The translations under genes and the position numbers were made by a program. 64,000 bases of DNA from Pseudomonas nitroreducens (lineage in GTDB: Bacteria; Pseudomonadota; Gammaproteobacteria; Pseudomonadales; Pseudomonadaceae), in the NCBI RefSeq assembly GCF_014204515.1, contig NZ_JACHLI010000030.1:1-64000 (forward strand), in the 5' to 3' direction. Shown piece by piece: positions 35,553-43,364 of this stretch (position 1 is the first letter of the stretch; each line of letters opens with the position of its first letter). Below the pieces are notes generated by a model, which saw only the letters and a program-made list of their open reading frames with translations, ran no database searches and was not told the DNA's origin.

Positions 35553-35673
35553 GGGCAGTCCGTGGATCAGCGGTGATGGCGCCCATGTATAGGCGACATT
35601 TCGTTAACGCGAAATTAACCTTCGCGGTGATTCACTGCGGCGATGTTCGTCGGGCGCTGCCCCGGAGATCGCT

Positions 35674-36747
35674 ATGCCTACAAGCCCGTCCCGAGCCGGC
35701 GCGCCTGCCCCGCGCCGCAGCCGTCTGCGTTACCTGCTGCTGGCTTCATTCGTGCTGATGGCGGTGGTGGTCTGCCTGGCAGGCTTCATGGTGCTGGTGC
35801 CGCCGCCGCACTACACCCCCTTGCCGGTGCAGAACGCCGGCCAGGTCACCTTTCTCGCGCTGGGCGACCAGGGCAGCGGGGACCTCGAGCAGTGGCGCGT
35901 GGCCGAAGGCATGGAGCGCGTCGCCGAGAGCGAGGGCGGGATCGACCAGGTCCTGCTGCTGGGCGACAACTTCTACGGCAAGGCCCTGAAGGGCGTCGAC
36001 GATTCCGCCTGGCAGCTGAAGTTCGAGCGCGTCTATCACGGGCGCTGGCTCAGCCACGTGCCGTTCTACGCGGTGCTGGGCAACCATGACTATCCCGACT
36101 CCGCTGCCGTCGAACTCGACTACAGCCGGCGCGGCGTGGGCTCGGGGCGCTGGCAGATGCCGCAGCCCTACTATGCGCGCGACTTCGGCCAGGCGCAGGG
36201 ACGCCCGTTGCTGCGGGTGGTGTTCCTCGATACCTGCGAGGACGGCGCCGGCCTGCAGCGCCAGGCGGAGTTCCTCCAGAGTTCCTTCGCCCGTCCCGGC
36301 CCTGCGCCGCTCTGGAAGCTGGTGGTGGCGCACCACGCGATGCGCAGCAGCGGCGGCAAGCACGGCAACGACCAGCGCCTGCTGGACCAGCTGCTGCCGG
36401 CGATGCAGCGCAGCGGGGTGGACATCTACCTGTCCGGCCATGAGCACAACCAGCAGGTGATCCTGCGGCCGGGTGAGCCGGCCTGGCTGATTTCCGGCGG
36501 CGGCGGGCAGACGCTGGACGCGCCGCAACCGGCCGCTCCGCAGTCCGGTACGCGGCTTGCCGTGCAGCGTCACGGTTTCGCCCGGCTGGCCTTCACCGCC
36601 GAGCGCCTGCAACTGGCCTACTACGACGCGGACGGTGGCCAGGAGCAGCCTTTCGTCTGGCAGCGGGCCTGCCCGTGGATGGCCGAGGGCTGCCTGCAAG
36701 CGGGAGAATCGCCGCAGCTGGCGACGAACAGGGCAACTGGCCAGTAG
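35674..36747 (+). CDS. Membrane-anchored metallophosphoesterase (purple acid phosphatase-like)
   Basis: A 357-residue protein with one N-terminal membrane segment (residues about 18-43) and a periplasmic calcineurin-like domain. The metal-binding motifs run in order: GDQGSGD, GDNFY, GNHDY, VAHHAM and SGHEHN. The arrangement resembles TRAP/ACP5-type acid phosphatases. The substrate is unknown. It is co-directional with the mucR-like gene 75 bases later and divergent from the ArnT-like gene. Confidence 0.82.
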   Translation: MPTSPSRAGAPAPRRSRLRYLLLASFVLMAVVVCLAGFMVLVPPPHYTPLPVQNAGQVTFLALGDQGSGDLEQWRVAEGMERVAESEGGIDQVLLLGDNFYGKALKGVDDSAWQLKFERVYHGRWLSHVPFYAVLGNHDYPDSAAVELDYSRRGVGSGRWQMPQPYYARDFGQAQGRPLLRVVFLDTCEDGAGLQRQAEFLQSSFARPGPAPLWKLVVAHHAMRSSGGKHGNDQRLLDQLLPAMQRSGVDIYLSGHEHNQQVILRPGEPAWLISGGGGQTLDAPQPAAPQSGTRLAVQRHGFARLAFTAERLQLAYYDADGGQEQPFVWQRACPWMAEGCLQAGESPQLATNRATGQ

Positions 36748-36822
36748 TTGCGGGGGCGGGGATTTGGCTAAAATCCCGGACTTTTGCGCGCACGGATCGC
36801 GCGCACCTGTCAGAGAGCCCCC

Positions 36823-38886
36823 ATGCTTATCGGTAGCTACGATCCCGCCCTGGTCCTGATTTCCCTGTGCGTCGCCATGCTGGCGTCCTATACCGCACTG
36901 GACCTGGCCGGGCGCATCGCCACCACCCGTGGCTGGCCGGTGCTGCTGTGGGTCGGCGGCGGCGGGGTGGCCATGGGCATCGGCGTCTGGTCGATGCATT
37001 TCATCGGCATGCTCGCCTTCAGCCTGCCGATCCCGCTGGGCTACGACCTGACCCTGACCCTGCTGTCCCTGGCCATCGCCGTGCTCAGCTCGGGCTTCGC
37101 CCTGGCGCTGGCCAGCCAGGATCGCCTGCCGCTCTGGCAACTGCTGTGCGGCGCGCTGGCCATGGCCAGCGGCATCAGCTGCATGCACTACCTGGGCATG
37201 TACGCGATGCTGATGGACCCAGGCATCGACTACGACCCGACGCTGGTCGGCCTGTCCCTGCTGATTGCCGTGGCGGCATCGGGCGCCGCACTGTGGATCG
37301 CCCATACGCTGCGGCGCAACACACCCTACGTACGCCTGGCCCGCGCCGGCGCGGCACTGGTGATGGGCGTGGCCATCGTCGGCATGCACTACACCGGCAT
37401 GGCCGCCGCGCGCTTCCCCGAGGGCAGCTTCTGCGGCGCGTCCCCCAGCGGCCTGGACAGCGATTGGCTGGCACTGCTGATCATCGTCGTGACCCTGGCG
37501 GTGATCGGCATCGCGCTGCTCACCTCGGTGCTGGATGCCCGCCTGGAGTCGCGCACCGCGCAGCTCACCTCGTCGCTGGCCCAGGCCAACCAGGAACTGA
37601 CCCAGCTGGCCCTGCACGACAACCTGACGCGCCTGCCCAACCGCATCCTGCTGGAAGACCGCATCGAACAGCTGATCGGCAAGGTGCAGCGCAACGGCGG
37701 GCACTTCGCGCTGATGTTCCTCGACCTCGACGGCTTCAAACCGGTCAATGACGCCTTCGGCCACCACGTCGGCGACCAGTTGCTCAAGGCCGTGGCGCAG
37801 CGCCTGCGCGACAGCCTGCGCAGCGAGGACACCGTGGCGCGCATCGGCGGCGACGAGTTCGTGGTCCTCGCCGAACTGGCCGAAGCCGAGGACGCGGTGA
37901 CCGTCGCCGGCCAGCAGATCAGCCTGCTGGCCCAGCCGTTCCAGGTGGCCGGGCAGGAGCTGCGCATCGCCGCCAGCATCGGCATCGTGGTCTACCCCGG
38001 CGACGGCGCCAGCCAGCACGAGCTGCTGCGCAACGCCGACGCGGCGATGTACCACGCCAAGGGCAACGGCAAGAACGGCTACAGCTTCTTCGAGCAATCG
38101 ATGAACACCAACGCGCGCAACCACCTGCAGCTGCTGCACGACCTGCGCGCCGCGCTGGACCGCCGCGAGTTCGTCCTGCACTACCAGCCCAAGTTCTCCG
38201 CCAGCGGCGAGCCGATCGGCGCCGAGGCCCTGCTGCGCTGGCAGCATCCGCAGCGCGGCCTGCTGATGCCGGATACCTTCATCGCCCTGGCCGAGCGCAC
38301 CGGGCTGATCATTCCCATCGGCGACTGGGTGCTGGACGAGGCCTGCCGGCAGATGCGCCTGTGGTACCTGCAGGGCCGCGAAAGCTGGCGGGTGGCGGTG
38401 AACCTGTCGGCGCTGCAGTTCTGCCATGTCGCGCTGGTACAGTCAGTGGCCGACGCACTGCAGCGCCACCAACTGCCGGCGCGCTGCCTGACCCTGGAGA
38501 TCACCGAAACCACCGCCATGCGCGACGCCGATTCCAGCCTGGAGATCCTCGGCCGGCTGTCGGACATGGGCGTGGACCTGTCCATTGACGACTTCGGTAC
38601 CGGCTACTCCAGCCTGCTGTATCTCAAGCGCCTGCCGGCCAACGAGCTGAAGATCGACCGCGGCTTCGTCCGCGACCTGGAGCAGGACAGCGACGACGCC
38701 GCCATCGTCTCGGCCATCGTCGCGCTGGGCCAGGCGCTGGACCTGCGGATCGTCGCCGAAGGGGTGGAAACTTCCGGCCAGCAGAACTTCCTCACCCGCC
38801 TGGGCTGCGATTCCCTGCAGGGCTTCCTGCTCGGCAAGCCGGTGCCGGCCGAACAGTTCCTCGACTGTCTCAGCGTTCCGGCCTGA
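36823..38886 (+). CDS. mucR: MHYT-GGDEF-EAL c-di-GMP enzyme (MucR-like)
   Basis: A 687-residue inner-membrane protein. The N-terminal MHYT sensor (residues about 1-240, seven predicted helices with MHFIGM, MHYLGM and MHYTGM motifs) is followed by GGDEF (intact GGDEF at residues 342-346) and EAL (Glu468 in EALLRWQHP). Both c-di-GMP synthase and phosphodiesterase activities are therefore possible. Architecture and length fit MucR of P. aeruginosa, which affects alginate synthesis, rather than the longer NbdA. The start is at 36823, after CAGAGAG, since the longer frame lacks conserved features. Confidence 0.82.
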   Translation: MLIGSYDPALVLISLCVAMLASYTALDLAGRIATTRGWPVLLWVGGGGVAMGIGVWSMHFIGMLAFSLPIPLGYDLTLTLLSLAIAVLSSGFALALASQDRLPLWQLLCGALAMASGISCMHYLGMYAMLMDPGIDYDPTLVGLSLLIAVAASGAALWIAHTLRRNTPYVRLARAGAALVMGVAIVGMHYTGMAAARFPEGSFCGASPSGLDSDWLALLIIVVTLAVIGIALLTSVLDARLESRTAQLTSSLAQANQELTQLALHDNLTRLPNRILLEDRIEQLIGKVQRNGGHFALMFLDLDGFKPVNDAFGHHVGDQLLKAVAQRLRDSLRSEDTVARIGGDEFVVLAELAEAEDAVTVAGQQISLLAQPFQVAGQELRIAASIGIVVYPGDGASQHELLRNADAAMYHAKGNGKNGYSFFEQSMNTNARNHLQLLHDLRAALDRREFVLHYQPKFSASGEPIGAEALLRWQHPQRGLLMPDTFIALAERTGLIIPIGDWVLDEACRQMRLWYLQGRESWRVAVNLSALQFCHVALVQSVADALQRHQLPARCLTLEITETTAMRDADSSLEILGRLSDMGVDLSIDDFGTGYSSLLYLKRLPANELKIDRGFVRDLEQDSDDAAIVSAIVALGQALDLRIVAEGVETSGQQNFLTRLGCDSLQGFLLGKPVPAEQFLDCLSVPA

Positions 38887-38895
38887 GCCCCGGCA

Positions 38896-39756
38896 TCAGG
38901 GCGCGATGGTCGCGAGCTGGGTGCACAGTTCGCGCAGCTGCTCGCACAGGCTGCGCCCGGCGCTGCCCAGCTCCGGGCGCGCGTAGAGCGCCAGTTCCAG
39001 CCCCTCGATCGGCGCGAAGCCTTCCTCGGCACTCAGCACGCGGTGGCCTTCGTGACAGCCGCGCAGCGGCAGCAGGCTGACGCCCATGCCGGCCGCCACC
39101 GCTGCCGACAGGCTGGCCAGGCTGGCGCTGCTGTAGCTGATGCGCCAGCGCCGGCCGCTGGCTTCCAGTGCGTGGATCATCTCCTGGCGATACAGCGCGC
39201 CCAGCGGGAACACCACCAGCGGCAGCGGATCGCGGGCGGCGGCGGGGGTGGCGGCGCTGTCCTGCCAGGCCAGGGGTTCGGGCCAGTGCGCCAGGCAGTC
39301 GCTGTCGGCGCCCCATTGCTTGACCAGTGCCAGGTCCAGCTCGCCGCTGCGGTACTGGCGCAGCAGTTCCTGGCTCAGGCCGCTGGAAACCTCCAGGCGC
39401 AGGCGCGGGCGCTGGGCACTGAAGGCGGCCAGTAGCGGCATCATCCGTTCCCCGGCGAAGTCTTCGGGCATGCCCAGGCGCAGTACGCCCTCGCTGTGCT
39501 CGCTGCTCAGCGCCTCGCGCGCCTCCGAGCCCAGTTCGAGGATGCGCCGCGCATAGCCCAGCAGCCGCTCGCCCTGTTCGGTGGGCAGCACCTGGCGCTG
39601 GCTGCGGTCCAGCAGGCGGCAGTCCAGGCTCTGCTCCAGCCGCAGGATCTGCTGGCTGACGGTGGACTGGGTGAGGTGCAGCAATTCGGCGGCGCGGGTG
39701 AAGTTGCCGGCATCCACCACCATCACGAAGCTGCGCAGCAGGTTGGGATCAAGCAT
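38896..39756 (-). CDS. LysR-family transcriptional regulator
   Basis: A 286-residue LysR protein starting MLDPNLLRSFVMVVDAGNFTRAA, the common entry, with the recognition helix in STVSQQILRLEQSL. The ATG at 39756 is preferred; a GTG four codons earlier is possible. It is divergent from the ankyrin-deaminase-transporter genes at 39881, and a classic T-N11-A box (39781-39803) lies between them, so that operon is its probable target. Confidence 0.87.
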   Translation of the reverse strand: MLDPNLLRSFVMVVDAGNFTRAAELLHLTQSTVSQQILRLEQSLDCRLLDRSQRQVLPTEQGERLLGYARRILELGSEAREALSSEHSEGVLRLGMPEDFAGERMMPLLAAFSAQRPRLRLEVSSGLSQELLRQYRSGELDLALVKQWGADSDCLAHWPEPLAWQDSAATPAAARDPLPLVVFPLGALYRQEMIHALEASGRRWRISYSSASLASLSAAVAAGMGVSLLPLRGCHEGHRVLSAEEGFAPIEGLELALYARPELGSAGRSLCEQLRELCTQLATIAP

Positions 39757-39780
39757 TCTGGTTTCCACTGAAAGTCATGT

Positions 39781-39803
39781 TTCTATTTAATTTCAGCATA
39801 GAA
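39781..39803. promoter_or_regulatory. LysR-type T-N11-A box
   Basis: TTCTAT (39781-39786) and ATAGAA (39798-39803) are perfect inverted arms separated by exactly 11 bases, the canonical LysR recognition layout. It lies 25 bases upstream of the LysR start and 77 bases before the ankyrin gene. Confidence 0.6.
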
Positions 39804-39880
39804 CATCCCTTCGTCATACTGCGCCTGCTCATTTGAACGAGCCTGAGTCGAGGCACGACAGCCATCACGGGGGAGCGCCA

Positions 39881-40534
39881 ATGGACATGCCGACTGTTGA
39901 GACGGGGATGACTATCCAGACCGAGGACGTGCACAGCCGTGCCGCCGCGGACGCACTGCTGGGCGCCGCCAGCGAAGGCCGCAGCGCCGAGGTCGCGAGC
40001 CTGCTCAAACGCGGCGTGCCGGTGGACGTGACCGACGGACAGGGCAACACGCCGCTGCTGCTGGCCACCGCCCAGGACCACGTTGAGGTGGCGCGGCTGC
40101 TGGTCGCTGCCGGCGCCGACGTCAACCGGCAGAACCGCCTCCATGACAGCGCCTACCTGCTGGCCGGCGCGGCGGGCCGCCTGGAGATCCTCCAGCTGAC
40201 CCTGGCCCACGGCGCCGACCTGCGCAGCACCAACCGCTATGGCGGCACGGCGCTGATCCCTGCCTGCGAGCGCGGCCACGTGGACGTGGTGGGAACCCTG
40301 CTCAAGGCTGGCGTCGATCCCGACCACGTCAACAAGCTGGGCTGGACCGGGCTGCTCGAAGCCATCCTGCTCAGCGACGGCGGCCCGCGCCACCAGGCCA
40401 TCGTCCAGCAACTCATAGAAGCCGGGGCGAACCTCAACCTGGCCGACAACGACGGCGTCACGCCGCTGCAACACGCCCTCCAGCGCCACCAGACCCGCAT
40501 CGCCAGGATGCTGGAAGCCGCCGGCGCGCATTGA
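39881..40534 (+). CDS. Ankyrin-repeat protein
   Basis: A 217-residue protein made of about five ankyrin repeats (residues about 20-215), with clear GNTPLLLATAQDHVEVARLLVAAGADVN-type units repeating every 33 residues or so. No signal peptide, so cytosolic; ankyrin proteins bind partner proteins. It probably starts an operon with the deaminase 25 bases later and the transporter. The ATG at 39881 has GGGGGAG 5 bases upstream; a start at 39833 is less well supported. The partner is unknown. Confidence 0.82.
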   Translation: MDMPTVETGMTIQTEDVHSRAAADALLGAASEGRSAEVASLLKRGVPVDVTDGQGNTPLLLATAQDHVEVARLLVAAGADVNRQNRLHDSAYLLAGAAGRLEILQLTLAHGADLRSTNRYGGTALIPACERGHVDVVGTLLKAGVDPDHVNKLGWTGLLEAILLSDGGPRHQAIVQQLIEAGANLNLADNDGVTPLQHALQRHQTRIARMLEAAGAH

Positions 40535-40559
40535 TCCGATCGATTCGCTGGAAACTGCC

Positions 40560-41015
40560 ATGTCACACGAAGTCTTCATGCGCGAGGCCCTGCAACTGGC
40601 CCGCGACAATATCCAGGCCGGCGGCCGCCCGTTCGGCGCCGTGCTGGTCAAGGACGGCCGGGTGATCGCCCGCGCCGCCAATTCCATCCACCTGGACCTG
40701 GACCCCACCGCCCACGCCGAACTGCTGGCGATCCGCCGCGCCTCGGCGGTACTGGGCCTGTCGCGCCTGGACGGCTGCGTGATCTATGCCAGCGGCCATC
40801 CGTGCCCGATGTGCCTGGCGGCCATGCACCTGTGCGGCGTCGAGGGCGCGTATTTCGCCTATTCCAACGACGACGGCGAGCCGTTCGGGCTGTCCACGGC
40901 GGCCGTCTACCAGCAGATGACCCAGCCGCCGCAGTGGCAGACCGTGCCGCTGCGCGCGTTGCGCCCGAACGGCGAGGAAGGGCTCTACGCCAGTTGGCAG
41001 GAGCAGCGCTCGTGA
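40560..41015 (+). CDS. Nucleoside/nucleobase deaminase (cytidine deaminase superfamily)
   Basis: A 151-residue zinc deaminase. His52 and Glu54 in HAE and Cys82/Cys85 in PCPMC are the zinc ligands and proton shuttle. Its layout matches small guanine deaminases (about 155 residues) as well as tRNA adenosine deaminases; the neighbouring transporter favours a free-base substrate. It starts 25 bases after the ankyrin gene and its stop overlaps the transporter start (GTGA), so the genes are coupled. Confidence 0.83.
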   Translation: MSHEVFMREALQLARDNIQAGGRPFGAVLVKDGRVIARAANSIHLDLDPTAHAELLAIRRASAVLGLSRLDGCVIYASGHPCPMCLAAMHLCGVEGAYFAYSNDDGEPFGLSTAAVYQQMTQPPQWQTVPLRALRPNGEEGLYASWQEQRS

Positions 41016-42229
41016 GCCGTGGCATGACCCTGCCAGCCGAGGGCGAAGCAGCGGGGCAGAGCCACGCTGGCTGGATCGGCCTGCTGGTGATAGTCGCGCT
41101 GGGCATCAACCTGCGGCCGATCCTCACCTCCATCGGCCCGCTGCTCACGGACATCCGCGACGCCACCGGCCTGGGTTTCCAGGGCCTGTCGATGCTGACC
41201 GTGTTGCCGGTGCTGTGCATGGGCCTGTTCGCCCTGGGACTGCCGTGGGTCGGTCCGCGCCTGGGCGAGAGCCGCGGCATGGTGGTCGGCCTGCTGGCCA
41301 TCGGCGCGGCGTGCTTCTGGCGCCTGCTGCTGGACAGCGGTGTCGCCCTGATCGCCAGCGCGGTGCTGGCCGGTTGCGGCGTGGCGGTGATTCAGGCGTT
41401 CGTGCCCGGAGTGATCAAGCGCTGGTTTCCGCACAAGGTGCCGTCCGCGATGGGGCTGTACTCGGCTTCGCTGATGGCTGGCGGTGGCAGTGCGGCGGTG
41501 CTGGCGCCGGTGGTTTCAGAACACTTCCAGCGCTGGCAGGACGGTCTCGGCGCGTGGCTGCTGCTGGCCATCGTCGGTCTGCTGCTGTGGTCCGTCGCCC
41601 GCCCGCGGGAAACGCCGGTGGCCGCGCCGCCACGGCAGAAGGCCCAGCACTATTTCGGCAGTCGCCGCGCGTGGCTGCTGGCGTTGTACTTCGGCCTGAT
41701 CAATGGCGGCTACACCAGCATGGTGGCCTGGCTGCCGGTGTATTACCGCCAGCTGGGCTGGACCGCCCAGGCCAGCGGCCAGCTGATCGGCCTGATGACC
41801 ATCTTCCAGGTGATCGCCGCGCTGACCATCCCGCTGCTGATCCGTCGTTCGCTGGATCGCCGTGGCTGGCTGTGCCTGTGCCTGCTGATCCAGCTCGCCG
41901 GCTTCGTCGGCCTGATCTGCGCACCGCTGCACCTGCCGGGCCTCTGGGTGGCGCTGATCGGCTACGGCCTGGGCGCCTGCTTCGCCCTGAGCCTGACCCT
42001 GACCCTCGACCACCTGGCCGACGCTGGCGCCGCCGGGCGCCTGGCGGCCTTCGTGCAGGGCATCGGCTTCATCGTCACCGGCATCGTGCCCTATGTCACC
42101 GGCTGGCTGCGCGACAGCACCGGCAGCTTCCAGGCGTCCTGGGTGCTGCTGGCGGTGTCGGTGGTGCTGATGCTGGGGGTGACGCTGCGCTTTGCGCCGA
42201 AGGGCTATGCGCGGGCAATGGCGCGCTAG
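41012..42229 (+). CDS. MFS transporter, CynX/NimT type
   Basis: A 405-residue transporter with about 12 membrane segments, of the MFS subfamily with CynX (cyanate) and the nitroimidazole transporter. The start is a GTG at 41012 overlapping the deaminase stop, with GGAG 8 bases upstream; the ATG at 41024 is too far from it. Taken with the deaminase it may import or export a nucleobase or small nitrogen compound. The LysR gene at 38896 probably regulates it. Confidence 0.82.
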   Translation: MSRGMTLPAEGEAAGQSHAGWIGLLVIVALGINLRPILTSIGPLLTDIRDATGLGFQGLSMLTVLPVLCMGLFALGLPWVGPRLGESRGMVVGLLAIGAACFWRLLLDSGVALIASAVLAGCGVAVIQAFVPGVIKRWFPHKVPSAMGLYSASLMAGGGSAAVLAPVVSEHFQRWQDGLGAWLLLAIVGLLLWSVARPRETPVAAPPRQKAQHYFGSRRAWLLALYFGLINGGYTSMVAWLPVYYRQLGWTAQASGQLIGLMTIFQVIAALTIPLLIRRSLDRRGWLCLCLLIQLAGFVGLICAPLHLPGLWVALIGYGLGACFALSLTLTLDHLADAGAAGRLAAFVQGIGFIVTGIVPYVTGWLRDSTGSFQASWVLLAVSVVLMLGVTLRFAPKGYARAMAR

Positions 42230-42296
42230 GCGGGATTCGCGGCTGTCGGAAATTGATCGCGGACGGAGTCCGCTCCTACGCAGATGTCGGATCTGC

Positions 42297-42365
42297 GTAG
42301 GGCGGATAACGCCTGTGGCGTTATCCGCCGCTTTGGTGGCTAACCCGTTTCGGGTTATCCGCCCG
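42297..42365. repeat. REP-like palindromic unit of the GTAGGGCG type
   Basis: A palindromic unit with GGATAACGCC / GGCGTTATCC arms, related to 8031-8101. Confidence 0.7.
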
Positions 42366-42469
42366 ACACAATCCGCTGAGCCTGAATGGCTGGAAGACAG
42401 CTACCCCTGCGGCTGGCTCCGGCGTGCGTAGGAGCAACTGTCTTCACTTGCTGCTAGCTCCTGCTTTTT

Positions 42470-42540
42470 GTAGGGCGCATAACCCGGAACGGGTTATCCG
42501 CCGCAATGGCGGATAACGCCGTAGGCGTTATGCGCCCTAC
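42470..42540. repeat. REP-like palindromic unit of the GTAGGGCG type
   Basis: The ends GTAGGGCGCATAAC and GTTATGCGCCCTAC are inverted repeats; the centre carries GGTTATCCGCC / GGCGGATAACG. Confidence 0.75.
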
Positions 42541-42605
42541 GGTAGCAATCGACCTTTGGGTACAAGCGGACTCCGTCCGCGATTGCTCTCAGGCTGGCGC
42601 CGAGG

Positions 42606-42806
42606 CTAGACCGAGGTGGCGACATAGATGCGGTAAGTGATGATCGACAGCATGCTCAGCACGCCGATCCACATCAGCACCACGCCCGTACCGCGTTCGC
42701 GGATGGTGAAGCCGATGCCCAGCATGAACATCCCGAAGACGAGGATGCCGAGGGTGATGAACAGGGAGGTAGGGTCCAGGGGGATGAAGTGGGCGGTAGC
42801 ATCCAT
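42606..42806 (-). CDS. Small membrane protein
   Basis: A 66-residue protein with two hydrophobic segments (residues about 14-34 and 40-60), so a likely inner-membrane hairpin. No domain is recognised. AGACAAGGATTTGCC before its ATG at 42806 gives a credible ribosome site (AAGGA). It stands alone and follows the repeat island. The function is unknown. Confidence 0.6.
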   Translation of the reverse strand: MDATAHFIPLDPTSLFITLGILVFGMFMLGIGFTIRERGTGVVLMWIGVLSMLSIITYRIYVATSV

Positions 42807-42893
42807 GGCAAATCCTTGTCTGAAGTATCCGATAGCAAAATTCTAGGCCAGAGCCGACCCCAACTCTTTTGATCCCTGGCAAGCCGGCACCGA

Positions 42894-43118
42894 TCATAGC
42901 GGCAGCAGCAGCCCCACCCAAGGCCTGGTTTCCACCAGTTGGCGGCCCTTGGCCGTGAGCGCGAGTTGCAGGTTTCTGAATTCGGCGAAGCCGAGATGGA
43001 CCAGGAGCAACTTCAGTTGCGGATGAAGAACGTCGCCACGTTGCACGCCGTGGAGCAGCGCGCAGAGTTCGGTGTCAGGGGCGAGGGGGGGACTTCTTTC
43101 GACCTTGGAACTGGGCAC
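42894..43118 (-). CDS. Small hypothetical protein
   Basis: A 74-residue protein with a GTG start at 43118 and GGGAAG 8 bases upstream. The second half (LHPQLKLLLVHLGFAEFRNLQLALTAKGRQLVE) is helical and resembles the tail of a winged-helix domain, but the N-terminal half is low in signal and it is shorter than a full one. It lies on the mexEF-oprN strand, 249 bases beyond oprN, with an AT-rich region in between. It could be a remnant or a real small gene. Confidence 0.45.
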   Translation of the reverse strand: MPSSKVERSPPLAPDTELCALLHGVQRGDVLHPQLKLLLVHLGFAEFRNLQLALTAKGRQLVETRPWVGLLLPL

Positions 43119-43199
43119 TGAGCGAACTTCCCTGGATTTTGACGTCAGTGGATTCTGAATTCGAACCGGGTTCAGCTTATTTTCTATTGCTATCAGAAA

Positions 43200-43221
43200 A
43201 TACTGATCAATGTCTCAGTAT
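43200..43221. promoter_or_regulatory. ATACTGA inverted repeat in AT-rich stretch
   Basis: ATACTGA (43200-43206) and TCAGTAT (43215-43221) are perfect inverted arms with an 8-base spacer, in the AT-rich 43120-43260 stretch upstream of the small gene. It may be a regulator site; the protein is unknown. Confidence 0.35.
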
Positions 43222-43290
43222 CTGACAGATTTAAGAGAATCCCTACATGTGGGATGAGCCTGGCGGGCCTTCGCGGTTTTCTCCCGGCAT

Positions 43291-43328
43291 AAAAAAGCCC
43301 CGCGATCCGGAGCGTCAGATCGCAGGGC
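43291..43328 (-). terminator. Intrinsic terminator of mexEF-oprN
   Basis: On the minus strand GCCCTGCGATC pairs with GATCGCGGGGC and is followed by six Ts (43291-43296 on the plus strand are A). It ends the oprN message 37 bases after the stop. Confidence 0.85.
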
Positions 43329-43364
43329 CAGAAGGTCGGGAGGTTCCCGACCGGGGAGGACCGG

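Larger units (their letters stand above)
42230..42605. other. 376-base intergenic repeat island without a gene
   Basis: It holds a GTAGGAGCGG-type unit reversed (42256-42279), two REP units of the GTAGGGCG type (42297-42365 and 42470-42540) and a partial GTAGGAGCGG-type unit (42565-42583). No gene is visible. Confidence 0.75.

Noticed and set aside
34119..35576. Plus-strand frame of 485 codons
   Set aside because: It is antisense to the ArnT-like glycosyltransferase and rich in Gln/Arg/Ala with no membrane segments.
34030..35586. N-terminal extension of the FUSC gene to 35586
   Set aside because: The extra residues run in an alternative frame through the glycosyltransferase gene; the TTG at 34029 with its ribosome site is the better start.
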